64,000 bases of DNA, taken from assembly GCF_000526955.1 (NCBI RefSeq), contig NZ_JAHB01000002.1:1-64000 (forward strand), given 5' to 3'. Shown here one piece after another: positions 46,009-59,663 of the stretch. Both the position numbers and the translations under genes were made by a program. Each line of letters starts with the position of its first letter. The first letter of the stretch is position 1. Below the pieces are notes generated by a model, which worked only from the letters and a program-made list of their open reading frames with translations, searched no databases and had not been told where the DNA came from. The stretch is from Mycoplasmopsis cricetuli ATCC 35279. Lineage in GTDB: Bacteria > Bacillota_I > Bacilli_A > Mycoplasmatales > Metamycoplasmataceae.

Positions 46009-49000
46009 ATGAAAAAGAAATTAAAATTATCACTATTACAAAAATCTGCTTTAGCAATAGGAACAATATTAATTGGTTCAGGTATTACCATTGGAAGTAT
46101 GATAGCATATGCTAATAATTCAGATGAGGTATTAGGAATTCATTCTAGCGTTAAACCAGAAGAACTTAAGAATGATTTTAGTGCAATTTTTACAGTTGAA
46201 GGAAAACTCAAGCCAATTATTAAAATTGTTGATCCTTTAAAAAAACAAACTGTTGCTCAAATGAGTGATGATGCATCTGAATATTGATTTGTTAATGAAC
46301 CTGAAAATAAGATGTCATTTGATGATTTTTTTAAGGCATATTATGATCGCTATTCAGAAAGTTTTATTCAAGAAATTACTTATGGTTCATTTAGTTTTTA
46401 TAATGAGTATGTTTTAGCTGTTAAACCTGAACATTTTCTTGAATTTACTAAATGATTTATTAGCAATGTGGCATGAGGACCAGATCTTTTAACTTTAAGT
46501 AGTTTTAGAATTGTTCCTGGAGTTGAAAGAAATGGTAATGCTATTACTTTAGGTAGTCATTCAACATTGCATAAAGAATCTAGTGAAATTAAATTTTTTC
46601 CTGACGCCTTTTTTGGTTCAATGCCAATTTTTAGTTCTATTAGAGGAGAAGGAAACGCTCCAGATTCATTAACTTATAAACTTTTTCAACAAAATGTTTC
46701 AAAGGATAAAGCTGATTATTTTTTAAATAATATTGATCAAATTAGTATTTTAAAAAATCTAAGTTCATTTGATCACGCAAAGGTGCCTGGAGAAAAAAAA
46801 TATCACTATGGACAATTAAGACCATTTAAAAATATCGCTTTTCCAATTAAACTCCAAGGAAAAAAAGTTAAAGCAATTATCGATCCAAAATATAAACCTG
46901 AAATTGAAAAATATACTATTGATTCAATGGCATTGCATGAAAAACTTTTAATGACTCAAACACATATAACACCAGGTACAGATCAAGTAATTAATAATAC
47001 TTCATTAGCAAAAAATTTAATTTTCCCTGAAAATATAAAAGAAGAAGAATTTAAAAAATTAATTAAATCATTTGGAAATTCTTTTAAAGATTATAAATAT
47101 AGTGATTTACAAACTTTTACTATTTCTGATGTTACTACTTTAGGTGAACAAAACAAAAAAGCAACAAATTTACTTTTAATGCTCAAAGGTGAAAACAATT
47201 CATATAGAATCAATCTTTATGATTCTACTTCTAATGCTGGACAACGTTATTCTGAATTGTTTTTAGAAAAGTTAGTTAAAGAAAGTATTTTAAATTTCCT
47301 TGATTTTTATGATATTAATGAATATTTAAATCGTGATATTTATTTATACAGTGAAGATAAAATACAAACATTTTATCAAAATAAAATTGAAGCTCAAGAT
47401 AGTATTAAAAATTTTGATTCAAAAAATTTAATTAAATATACAATTGATAAATTTCAAGTAAAGGACAAAACTTTATTTGTTACAGCTAAAAAAGATATTA
47501 ATTTAGATGATAAAATTACTTTTACATTTGATATTAAAGATCTTAATGAAAATATTGCAAAAAAAGTTGAATTTGGAAAACGTTTTAGATCATTTAAACA
47601 TGCATTAGGTTATTTAGGCGCAGGTGTTCCAACAACTCTTTCAGCAACTCCAGAATCACTTACTGCTAAAGATGAAAAAGGAAATAAATTAACAGGTCTT
47701 GATACTAGAAAATATCAAATTTTTATTGATGCTTATGATGGTTTAATTGAAACAGTAACTGACAAGTATCCATACTTAATTAAAAAACAAATTGGACCAC
47801 ACATTGAAAAAACTATTGATGAAAATGGAGTTTATCAATACAAAATTGCTGATGGAGAATATTATGGTTTAACTCCAGATGATCGAATTGGATTGCCATT
47901 ATTACTTTCTTCAAGTATAGAAAATTATGAAGGAATTTCAACTGATTTTCTAAAATATGTTGGAGCTCATGAATATGGACATCATTATACTTTAGAAAAA
48001 TCTCAAGCTCTTGACTCACCAAATAATGCTGTTTTAGTTGGTGGATTAAATGTTAGAGCTGGAGCTACTGATAGTTCTTTTTATTCATATACAGCTCTTG
48101 TTAATTACTTAAAGGCTCGTACTGGACTTGAAGTAAGAAGAACTGATGCTTTAGGAAATTTAACTGATGTTGGTACTTTTACTCAGTTTGGTTATAATAA
48201 AAATGATGGTTCAGGTGTTGAATGAGAATCATACGAAGATATTTGAGGATCACATTCAAAAAATGTTCTTAACACTGTTAAAAATGAAAGAAGAAGATTC
48301 ATTCAAACTGATGAAGGGTTAAAAGAAGCAGCCAAATTAAGAAAAGTGGATGTTGGAGATTTATACATTGCCAATTCTTTTGATTATGCTTCAGGAACTT
48401 TAAATCCATTTATAAATGGAACTGGAAAAGTTATTTTTAAAAATAATGAAAATAAAGAATTTAAAACAGTTACTTTAAATGAATTATTAGAACAACTAAA
48501 AGATGGTATGGGTAACCCAATTAAACTTGATCCAAAATCTAGCACACCTAAAGTTTCAGTATTTGAAACAGCGCAAAATGAAAATGGTCAAATTGTTATT
48601 ACAAAAATTAATATTTTCAATAAAGATGGTTCACCTGTTATTAATGTTGAATTAAATACTCCTCTTACAGCTCAAGAATTAGCTTATGTAAATAAAAAAG
48701 CCGAAAATATTTCAAATAGCATTCTTAGTTTATATAAATTTAGCTTTACAGAATCAGGTTGAAACAATCAATCAAGTTCGGTTGATGGAAAAAGAAAATT
48801 TAATTGAAAAACTCTTAATAATGCTACTTTACCATTTGTTGATTTATATGAGTCATTAATTTATCGTGAAGATGAAAATGAATTTATGTTAGGAGCTTCT
48901 AATTTAAATGGAGTGCCATTTAATGAATATTTTTCTAGAAATCCTAATGCCCTAAGAAAATCAAACTACTATTATGTGGTATCAAATGATTTGAAGAATT

Positions 49001-51444
49001 TTAATAATTTATTATTTTTCAATTCAACTCAATTTGGTTCTTTAGGTTCTGTTCAAAACCCCTCATACTTTGGAATACGTTCTGAAACTAGATACTATGG
49101 AAAAACTTTAGCATTTACAACTGAAAATAAAATCACAAGTTCTTATGTTATTCCATTTACAAAAAGCAGAAGAGGTTTTAAAGCTGATGCATGACAATCA
49201 CAATTTAATGATCAAGTTTCTTCATTTTTTAATTCAGAATCTTCAAAACCAGTTGAAGCTAAATTCCAAAATTCACCTGTTGTACCTTTAAGAAATGGTT
49301 TTGGTTTTACTTTTAATCCATTTAAAAATTCAAAAATTAATGATTCAGGAGTTTACTTTTTTGTAATTGATGAAAATAATAAAGTAGTTGAAATTCCAGA
49401 TTTTTTTAAAAATCTAGAATCTCCAAAAGAATTTCCGAATTATAAAGTTGGATATAATTTATTTTCAACATCATATTTAACATTAAATCAAACAAAATTA
49501 AATCAGGCTTTTTCTGATAATGTAGCAGTTGAAGTTAAATTTAATAATTCAAGTAAAATATCACCTGTTTTTGATAATCTTGAAAAAATGATTGAATTTG
49601 GTTCAATTGATTATTCTAAAGCAACAAAAATATTAAATGGTACAAATGTTTTTTATAATTGAGATTTAGATTATGTTAAGACCAAATTTAGTTTAGAAAA
49701 ATTTAAAGAGGTACTTTTAAAAGAAGAAAAGGATAATAAAGAACTTGCAAATATTATTGCAAGTGAACAAAATCTTGCAAATGAAATTATTAAAAGATTT
49801 TTAAAATCTGATTTATTTTTAATGGTCAAAGATTTTAATGTAGTTTATGATCTTGAAAAAAACTCAGCTATTTTTTCTAAAGACTATGGTGTTGATCTTG
49901 CAAATAATTCATTTTATGATAACTATGTTGAGGATATTTCGCTTAAAACTTCTGAAGAAAAATTTACCATTGAAGATATTATTGTAAACATTAAAGAAAT
50001 AATTGAAAAAATTGTAACTTTTAAAAATGGTAGTGAAGATGACAAAAATAAAGCTTTTAAAAATTTAAGATTTAATGATTTACAATTACTTTTTGGAAAG
50101 ATCTTTGTTTTTAATGGTTCAAATATTGAGACATATTCACAAGTTTACACAGGTGAGTTTACAAACGGAGAACCTACTTCTGATGCTTTATCTTATTTTC
50201 TTACTAGAACTGAACCACTTTTAAATGATAAATTCACTGATTATATTTTTAATATCTCAGAAACTTTAACTAGAGATTTTGTTCAAACTACTTATATTCC
50301 TGAAACTAAAAATTTAGGAAATTTACCATCATATTTAAATAATGTAAATGAAGCAAATACTGGTCTTGATTATATTGTTGATGCAACAAAGCTTGGAATT
50401 TGATTAAATAAAATTAACAATCTTAAAAGTATTAATGATTCAACACTTTATTTATCATTTATGACTAAGGATTCTGATAAATATTATCAAAAACGTAGTG
50501 AAATTAGTGGTGAATATTTTGAAAAACTTGAAAAAATAGATAATGAAGTTAGTGAATTTAAAGCTAAAAAACTAGAAGATTTAAATTTAACTCAGGAAGA
50601 GTATGCTAAAAAATTAGCAGATTTAAATTCAAAAAAAATTGAATTAATAAATGAAAGACAAAATAAACTAATAGATCTTTTAAAAGAATTTAACTTAGAT
50701 TTAAAACAAACAAGTTTTGCAACTAATACATTAAATTCATCATATCTTGGAGTATTTAATACCAAATCAAATGGATACTTTAAAGATAGATGACAAAAAG
50801 AACATATTGGTATGAATTTATATGATCCAATAACTGGAGAAGCTCGAATTGATGAAAAAATTCGTTTACTTGATTTTAATGGAGAAAAAATTACCAATCA
50901 TCCAAGAGCTTATTTTGTTTCACAACTTTATAATTATGGAGTTGGAAGTAGAACTATTTCAGGAATTTATAGAAATGAAAAATTAGATGCAGTTGCAATG
51001 TATGGTTTTGTTCCAAAAGAATATGCAAATAAAATTAAAGAACTTAAATTTATTGATTTAAAAACAAAAGAAGAAAAATTCCTTCCAGTTAACATCAATA
51101 AAACCAATAATATTTTCTATTTAAAAAATCAGCTTGATCCAAATTCTAAAATAACATTAGAACAAGAAGGATTTGTTTCATGAATTAGTGATTATGCATT
51201 AATGGCAAAATATAGAAATACATTGTTAAAGCCTACTCATGAATATACTATTGAATTTGTTGATGAAAACAGAAAAACTATTAATGATAAACATGGGCAT
51301 ACATTGTTTACACTTGGTGATAAACCACAATTAGCTGAAAATGGAAAAGATCCACAACAGTCTCCAATTAAAATAAATGCTTCAAAAACTAATGAAGACA
51401 AACCTGTGATTTTAATTGATTACCAATTTAATGTAACAGGATAA
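46009..51444 (+). CDS. PDxFFG protein with HExxH metallopeptidase-like motif
   Basis: 1811 residues in one frame, with TGA as Trp throughout. An N-terminal hydrophobic helix (about 13-35, ALAIGTILIGSGITIGSMIAYA) is the signal or anchor; there is no lipobox Cys. PDAFFG at 198-203 marks the mycoplasma PDxFFG family. HEYGH at 654-658 (in VGAHEYGHHYTLEKSQ) matches the zinc-binding HExxH of gluzincin peptidases; the third ligand was not identified. The large C-terminal half is of unknown fold, with a short coiled coil near 1490-1560. Only 12 bases separate it from oppA, so it heads the Opp operon. A surface protease feeding peptides to Opp is an attractive inference, but catalysis is unproven. Confidence 0.85.
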
Positions 51445-51456
51445 AAAAGAGGATTT

Positions 51457-54400
51457 ATGAAAAGAAAATTATTTATAAAAAAAACATTACTATTTTCAAG
51501 TCCAGTTTTACTATTACCTATTAGTGTAATTAGTGCAAGTTGTGAGACAAAAACAAGAACAAACGCAAGCACTAATATTCCAGCAAACACTAGTATTCAA
51601 AAAAAATATGATTTTGGACTAGTAACTGAACCAATTAATAATTTAAATTATGTTCGTTTTAAATCAATGGATCGTATTATACCTTCACTTGTTGAAGCTT
51701 TTGTTAAATCTGGTCCAACTGACACTTTAAAATCAGTTATAAAAGTTAATAGCTTTAATTTTGCTAAAGTAGATTCAGGGAGATCCGCTAGTGATAATTT
51801 TGATCAAATTTTTAAAGAAAATGTTGAAAATTTTAAGCAAAATGATGGATATGGAAATTTAAATGGAAGTTTTTATCCACTTAGTGATTTTGGGACTTTA
51901 GGAGGACTAGGAAAACCAACTGGCTCTGATGTTACAAAAAGTTCATCAATGTATTTTATTTCTAGTCCAAAAAATCCAAATAAATATCTTAGTGTTACTG
52001 GTTTTACAAATGAAGGAGATAATCTTTGATCAAATGGTGATGTTGTTTCAGCTCAAGATTTACGTGATTATATTGAATACATTCTTGATATTAATACAGC
52101 ATCTCAAAAATTAGATCAAATAATTAAATGAGGAATTCGTGGTGCTGAAGAATTTGTGGATGCACAAAAAGAGTACAGTAAAAAATTTAACAAACAATAT
52201 AGCAATCCATGAGGTAGACGTAGATATATTAAAGATGTAAAAACAAATAATTGAATTCAAGATCCAAATGATAATCCATGAAAATCTGAGGTTTTTAATA
52301 AACAAAAAGAACCAATTGATAAATTGGAAGTTGAAAAAATTAAACAAGCTGCACTTAAAGTAGGTTTTTATACTGGGCAACTTTTTTTAGATTATGATAA
52401 TAGCTTAATTGCAAATAATTTAAATTTAAATCCTAGTTTTGATATTAATGCTGAAACTCAAGAATTTAAATATTTAAATGAACAAAATCAGGAAATAACT
52501 ATTACATTAGTAAAAAACCAGTATGCTAATCCATATCAAAGTTTTACTGAAAAATTAGAACCTGAAATTAACACTATTTCAAAAGATAAATATGGTTTTA
52601 CTCTAATTTTTGATTCAAACAAAACACCTGGTCTTGGTTTTTTACTCTCACAAATTGTTGATAGTTTATATCCAGTTAATAGAAGGTATATTGAAACTGA
52701 AGCTGGAGGAATTGATAAATATGGTTCAAAACCATCAGAATTTTTAACTACCGGAGCTTTTAAAATTAACGATCCAAATGAAGATGTTGTACTTGGACCT
52801 AATGGATTTATTTTATTGACCAAAAATAAAGATTATTATGATGCTTCAAATACCATATCAGAAAAAATTAAAATTTATTTTTCAACTGATAAAACAATTA
52901 ATTCTGCTTTTTATGAAGATGGGTATATTTCACAAACATATATACCAGCAAATAGAATTATCGCTTACTGATCAGACCCAGTTTATAAAGAACAATTAAA
53001 TAAAAATTCTGGATATGGAACCATTGCTTATGCTTTTAACTTGGATAATGAAAAAGCAGCTAATAGCTATGTTCAAGATCAGGATTTAAGAAACTTTATT
53101 TATTATTCAATAAATCGAGAGGATTTGTTAAAAGTAGTTGGCTGAGATTTTTCATTTCCAGTTAATACTTGAACTTCATTTGGACAATATCGAACTGAAG
53201 AAGGAATTCCTTTAGAAAACTTTTTTGATAGTGCTAAAACTAAAACTGAAAATGATAAACAATTTCCTTTACAAAATTATAATTTTGCTGTTCATTTATC
53301 AAAATCATACAAATTTGAAAATACCAATCGTAGTGATTTAGCTTTTGATAAAGATACTGCCAAATTTTATTTAGAACGATTTAAAGCAAAGCATCCAAAA
53401 TTAAAATCAGTTAGTTTAAAATTTTTAAATAACTCTTCTGATGAACAAAGAAAAGCTGGACTTTATTTACAAGAAATTATTAAAAAAAGTTCAAATGGTT
53501 TTGTTGAAATTGAAGTTAAAAGTTTACCCGAAAATACTTTTGCAGCTTTTGCAGAAGAAGGAAACTATGACATTATTTATCAAAATTTTGATCGTATTGG
53601 TGGAAATTCAGCTCATGATTACATAGCTTCATTTTTCAAAAATGATGAAATTGATTCATTAGTTAAAAAACAAATTGGATTTAAAAACAATCCAGTTGGT
53701 TCATGAACTTATTCAAATTATGCTTCAGATTTATTTTTAAATCAATTGCAAAAAAGTAATCCTGAAATTAACATAACCCGTGAACTAGTTCTAAAAGACT
53801 ACATTGATTTTTTAAATAAAATTATGAATCAAAATAATTTAATCAAGGAAGAGATTGTAAAAATTAAACAAGATTTAGAAATTCCATTTGTTTTTAATAA
53901 GATATATAAAGATTTAGAAACTGCAATTAATGATGCATTAAAAGAACAAAATTCAAATAATTTAATTACCGAGTTAATTGAAAGCAAAAATTTTTTAGCC
54001 AATTTATTTGAGTACATTCTAATTAAAAAAGAAAAAACTAATTTAAAAATTTCAAGAATTAAGCGTTTATTTGATGAATATGTTTATTTTTACTTAAAAC
54101 AATCTACAAGTAATAATTTAATTAATAATTTTACCTTTAAAACTCAATTTAATGACTCAAATGGACAACTTCAAACTCAAGATATTGTTTTAAATGAACA
54201 CATTAAACCTTTTAATCCATATACTGGTCAAGAATATCAATTAAACACATTTGATAAATTAGCTCTTTTAACAAAAAATACAGCTTTAAGACTTGATGTA
54301 ATTACTTCTCCATTTGCTTTTGAAGTTGAAGCAAGAACTTATTTTAATTTAGTGATTAATAGTTTGAATAACTTATCAAAAGATTATAAAAAACAATTAG

Positions 54401-54894
54401 TTGAAAGCATATTAAATCTTTCAGATATTAATCAAATGAAAAAAATCGCATGAAGTGCATTACACAAAAATGGAGATTCTAACAAAGAAAAATCTATTTT
54501 ATTTGATTTTCATTTAAGAGAGTTAAATTATTGAAGAAAGTTTTTTGAATTAAGTTATATCACTTATGATAAAGTAAATTCAAAAACTAATCAAACAAAT
54601 GTAGAGTCACTTTCTGATTATTCAAAAAGGCTTGATAGATTTTTTTCAGGTAATTTTACCGATGAAGAATTTGCAAATGGATGAAATGACACTAAAAAAA
54701 TCTATTTATTGATAACTTTATATGAAAAAATTGTAAGAGATGCAGCTCCAGTTATTCCCCTTATGGAAGTTGATACCAACTGAGAAATTACTAAAATTGG
54801 TGGAGTAGCAAGTTTATTTAGATTTTCATTGCAATATGCTTATGATGTAACTAATCCACCTAAACCAGGATTACCAAGACAGAGAGGAATATAG
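51457..54894 (+). CDS. oppA: Oligopeptide ABC transporter substrate-binding lipoprotein OppA
   Basis: 1145 residues, twice the length of E. coli OppA but usual for mycoplasma OppA. The lipoprotein signal ends SVISASC (Cys about residue 29). The body is a family 5 solute-binding protein with insertions: DVVSAQDLRDYIEYIL, RYIETEAGGIDKYGSKPSEFLTTGAFKI and AYAFNLDNEKAANSYVQDQDLRNFIYYSINRED. A helical extension rich in Asn/Lys (about 760-1010) is additional. AGAGGA precedes ATG 51457; stop TAG 54892-54894 lies 3 bases before oppB. It binds peptides at the surface and delivers them to OppBCDF. Confidence 0.92.
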
Positions 54895-54897
54895 TTT

Positions 54898-55956
54898 ATG
54901 AAAGAGAAACTACAAGATTTAAAAACACAAAAAGTTTTACATGTTAGTTCAAATGAAGTTAATTTTTCAAGTAAAAGATTAACTGATTTAACTATATTTC
55001 AAAAATTAACCAAAATTGATTCTCCTCTTTTACAAGGTATTTTTAGAATTCTTAGAATTGTTGTAGAATTTTTTATCATAGGTTTTATTGTTACTAGCAT
55101 AACATTTTTACTTATTAATGCCATTCCTGGCTCCAATTCTTTAACAGCAGGACTTGATGAGACCGCAAGAAAAGTAATTGAAAGTAAATATGGTCTTGAC
55201 TTACCATTGTTTCAACGGTACTTAAAATATATGGCTGGATTGTTTAGACTAGATTTTGGAATTTCTTTATCACTTTTTCCAGGTACTCCAATATCTGATT
55301 GAATTGGACAGAGATTTTTAAAATCATTTACTATTGGAATTTTTAGTGTTTTTCTAACTATTTCAATTGGAATTCCACTTGGAATTTGAGTTGGAAAAAA
55401 TCCAGGAAAACTAATTGATAATGTTTCAACTGTTTTAGTATCAATTTTTTCATCAGTGCCATCAATTATTTTTGCACTTTTACTTGTGTTTATTGGACGC
55501 TCAATTGGAATTCCATATATTTTTGATTCAAAAAATATTGTTAGTTATATTTTACCTGGATTTGCTCTTTCACTTGGAAGTATTATTGTATATATCAAAT
55601 ACATACGAACAGAATTGAATCGAGAATTAAATTCAGTACATGCTAAATTTGCTTATCTTAAAGGACTAACTAAAAATCGTTTTGTCTGAAAGCATGCACT
55701 TAAACCATCTTTATTTCCAATTGCAACTTTTTTCCCCGCTGTTATTTTTGGATCATTTTTAGGAAGCATTTTTATTGAACAAATTTTCTTAATTTCTGGT
55801 TCAGGAGCAACTTTGCTACAAGCAATTCAAAGTAAAGATTACAATGTTATTTTATTTTTAATTATCATTTTTGCAATGTTAACTATTTTATCATATGCAA
55901 CTCGTGATATTTTATATGAAGCAATTGACCCAAGAATTAGAAGGAGAGGTAAATAA
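54898..55956 (+). CDS. oppB: Oligopeptide ABC transporter permease OppB
   Basis: 352 residues. There is a soluble N-terminal stretch of about 50 residues, then a first membrane helix (VEFFIIGFIVTSITFLLI), the family block AIPGSNSLTAGLDE...YGLDLPLFQRYLKYM, five further helices, and an EAA-like loop (YLKGLTKNRFVWKHALKPSL). The end RIRRRGK is basic. Its stop and the oppC start share one base (TAATG). Together with OppC it forms the membrane channel. Confidence 0.94.
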
Positions 55957-56996
55957 TGGCTAAATTTTTTGATAAAGTAAAAAAGGCTACTGCATCCAAA
56001 ATTGCTAAATTACGTCAAAATCAAGAACTTGGTTCAAGCAATAATGAAACAAAAGATTTAGCTCCAAATCCAATTTTACAACCTCTTAATTATCAAGCTT
56101 GAAAAATGATTGGAAAAACATTTGATTTTGCTTCAACTCAACATTTAGGAAACGAAATTAAGCCATTTAAAGAATTTGCTAATCGTTTTGCGAAAAACAC
56201 TGGTGGTGTATTTGGATTTTGAATTTTAATAATTTTAATAGCACTTGCTTTATTTATTCCTTTTTTTACACAAAATCCAAACGAGATCAATATTAGTAAC
56301 AAATATTTACAATTAAATCAAACTGATTCAAATGGAGTTTATCATTTTTTTGGAACTGATGAACAAGGACGTGATTTATGAGCTCGTCTTTGATGAGGAC
56401 TTCGTTATTCAATTGCTCTTGCAGTTTGCACTACTTTTATTGAGGTTCTTATTGGAGTTGCAATTGGAATTATGATGGGTCAATTTGAACGTTTTGATAG
56501 AGTAATGACATGATTGATTAAAATTATTTCAGTGATCCCAACTATTTTAATTTTAATTTTAATGACCATTGTTGTTAGTCCGAGTTTTTGAGTTATTGTT
56601 TTTTCATTATCATTTACTTCATGAATAGGAATGGCCAATCAAATTAGAGCTCAAGTAAAAAGAGCAAAAAATTTTGAATGAGTTGATGCATCAAGAGTTC
56701 TAGGAACTCCAACTATAAAAATTCTTAAAAATTATGTTCCAGTTATTTTACCAATTTTAATCACTCAATTAGTGTTTACTATTCCAGGTGTTATTTTAGC
56801 TGAAACTTCACTTGCATTTATTGGACTTAACATTGAAAATACTGCAACTTTAGGAAATTTAATTTCTGAAGGACAAAAATCATTCCCAAGTTATGCGCGT
56901 TATGTGTTTATTCCTTCATCTACATTGATTTTAATTACAACTAGTGTTCAGTTAATTGGTGCTAGTGTTCAAGATTCATTAAGAAGACAAAGATAG
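55956..56996 (+). CDS. oppC: Oligopeptide ABC transporter permease OppC
   Basis: 346 residues. A hydrophilic N-terminal ~85 residues is longer than in most OppC. Then come the first helix (FWILIILIALALFIPFF), FGTDEQGRDLWARLWWGLRYS (the conserved FGTDxxGRD block), the EAA loop EWVDASRVLGTPTIKILKNYVPVIL and a final helix. TGA Trp codons are dense. It ends at TAG 56994-56996; oppD starts 9 bases later with GGAG overlapping the stop. Confidence 0.94.
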
Positions 56997-57005
56997 GAGT
57001 TAGAT

Positions 57006-58253
57006 ATGAAATTTGAAAAAAAAGATTCTCAAACTAATAAATCAAAATACCATCAACATTTAACTTCTAGTTTAAATTCAGTTAAAAAACATTTCAATAA
57101 AATTATTCATCCATTTAAAACTTTTAAACAAAATAAATTTTTTAAATTTGATTGAGAAAATTTTTATAAAAATGTTAAATACAAAGAATTTTCAGATGGC
57201 ACTAAATTAAGAATTTCAGCTGAAATTAATGATATTCATTTAAGTTTTACCAATCCAGCACGTCCTGGCGAAAAAAATAAAGTTTTGCGTGGTCCTTCAA
57301 TTGAAATTTATGAAGGAAAAGTACATTCAATAATTGGTGAATCTGGTTCAGGTAAAAGTGTGCTTACATCACTTTTATATGGACTTACTGGAGAAAATGC
57401 CGTCATTGATTCAGGACAAATTAAGTTATATAACAATCATGTTGAAAATTTTACATTTCGAGATTGAGAAAATTCCCGTTATCGTGGTAGAGTTGTTTCA
57501 GCTGTGTTTCAAAATCCAATGTCCACTTTAAATCCAACTATGAAAGTTGGACCTCAGATTATGGAAGGGATGTTAATTAATAAAATTGTTAAAACTAAAA
57601 AAGAAGCTTATGAACGTGCAGTTAATTTTTTAAGAAAAACTAAAATTTCAGATCCTGAAGCAGTAATGAAACTTTATCCACATGAAATGTCAGGTGGAAT
57701 GATTCAACGGGTTGTTATTGCATCCATTGTTGCTCTTGAACCTAAAATTTTAGTTATGGATGAGCCAACTACAGCTCTTGATCCAACAGTGCAAGCATTA
57801 GTGCTTGATGTTATTAAGGATTTGCAAAAAGAACTTAAATTATCAATTGTTTTCATCACTCATGATTTAGGAGTAGTTGCTTCAATTAGTGATTATATTT
57901 CAATTATGTATGCTGGGCAAATCATTGAGGAGGGAACTACTCGAGAAATTTTGAAAAACCCACAACATCCTTATACTTGAGGGCTCATTTCTTCAATGCC
58001 TGATGTTAATCATGGAAGCAGACTTGCTACTATTAGAGGGAGTGTTCCTTCCTCACTTAACAACATTGTAGGAGATGCTTTTGCTGTTAGAAATGATTAT
58101 GCTTTAGATATTGATTTTGTGCAAGAACCTGATTTTTATTATGTTTCAGAAACTCATAAAGTTAAATCTTCACTACTTGATAAAAGAGCTCCTAAATATC
58201 AGCCACCAAAATTAATTAAAAAATTATGAGAGGAGTTTTCAAATAATAAATAA
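57006..58253 (+). CDS. oppD: Oligopeptide ABC transporter ATPase OppD
   Basis: 415 residues. A basic N-terminal extension of about 65 residues precedes the ABC domain: Walker A GESGSGKS, Q-loop FQNPMSTLNP, signature MSGGM, Walker B ILVMDEP, and the switch His in FITHDLGVV. The C-terminal oligopeptide-transporter domain is present, but its usual Cys cluster (CxFxxRCxxA...C) is replaced: GDAFAVRNDYALDIDFVQEP. The iron-sulphur ligands are therefore absent. The stop shares one base with the oppF start. It powers peptide uptake with OppF. Confidence 0.94.
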
Positions 58254-59662
58254 TGAAATTAACTAGTAAAAAAGAAATTCCAAGTAAAAATTTTATTTTA
58301 GATGAACAAAATTCTTTATTTGGAACTGATGATCAAGGCAAAAAATTTATTTTAAATAAATCCAAAAATATTTTTGGATTTCCAAAAACTGAATTGCGTT
58401 ATCTAGTTGATGGAACTGAAGATATGCTTACTCCAAAACATAATGAAGATATTTTGGTAAAAATTCGTAATGTTGATGTTACTTATGGCACAGGTTCTAA
58501 AGCTTTTAAGGCAATTAAAGATTTAAATTTAAATATTTACAAAGGTGAAGTTTTAGGTCTTGTTGGAGAATCAGGTTCAGGAAAGTCAACTACTGGAAAA
58601 GCATTAGTAGGTTTAATTCCATATTCATTTGGAGAAATTAAATTACTTGAAGAGACTTTACCAAAAAAACTTAAACGAGGTTTTAAGTTTGGTAAAAAAT
58701 TAGAAGAATATAAACGTATTGATAATTTTTTAGTAAATAAAGTTCAAATGATTTTTCAAGATCCTGCTAATTCACTTAATCCACACATTAATGTTGAAGC
58801 AGTTGTTTCTGAAGGGCTTGAAAACACCAAAAATGCTCGTGAAATTCATTTATATAATATTGATCAGGTTACTTTAAAGGAAACTTTTGCACTAATTTCT
58901 TCACAAGCAAAAAAAAGTGTTTTTACTAAAAAATTGTTTAATAAGTATAATTCAGACATTGCTATTGATGATAAAAATGGATATGATACATTATATGTTA
59001 GTTTAAAACAATTGCTTGAACAACATCCAAAAGAAACAAAAGCTTATGATTATTTGATCAATTCAATTGTTTATCGTAATGAGCAAGCTAGTTTATCTGA
59101 AAATAAATGCAAGAAAATTTTAGTTAAAGAAATTTTAAAAAGTGTTGGACTTGATGAATCAGTTTTACGTCGTTATCCACTTGAATTTTCAGGAGGTCAA
59201 CAACAAAGAATTGGGATTTCAAGAGCGGTTGTATTACGTCCTCAATTACTTGTAGCTGATGAACCAATTTCAGCTCTGGATGTATCAATTCAAGCACAAG
59301 TTGTTAATATTTTCAATGAATTAAAGGAAAAATTTGATTTAACAATTTTATTTATTGCTCATGATTTAAGAATGGTTGAATACATTTCTGATCGAATTGC
59401 AGTTATGAACAAAGGTACTTTGCTTGAAATTGGAAAAACAGAAGAAATTATGAAAAACTCATTACATCCATACACTAAATCACTTCTTGATGCTGTTCCT
59501 TCAATTGAATCAACTCAGGGAAGTTTAGTTGGATATGTGTATGACCCAAAAATGCACAATTACAGCAAAGATGTACAACCACAATGAATTAAAATAAATG
59601 ATGATCATTATGTACTTGGTACTCATAATGAAATTGAAAATTGAAAAAAGGGAATTTATTAA
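58253..59662 (+). CDS. oppF: Oligopeptide ABC transporter ATPase OppF, with insertion
   Basis: 469 residues, about 150 more than usual OppF. A divergent ~60-residue N-terminus is followed by Walker A GESGSGKST, Q-loop FQDPANSLNPHI, signature FSGGQQQR, Walker B LLVADEP and FIAHDLRMV. Between Q-loop and signature there is an extra helical segment of about 85 residues (from about YNIDQVTLKETFALIS to SLSENKCKK), within the helical subdomain that contacts the permease. The C-terminal tail lacks the family Cys cluster and extends past a TGA Trp at 59585 to TAA 59660-59662. Confidence 0.93.
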
Positions 59663-59663
59663 A

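Noticed and set aside
53441-53626. Additional plus-strand frame inside oppA
   Set aside because: It is out of frame with the conserved OppA sequence and has no initiation signals.
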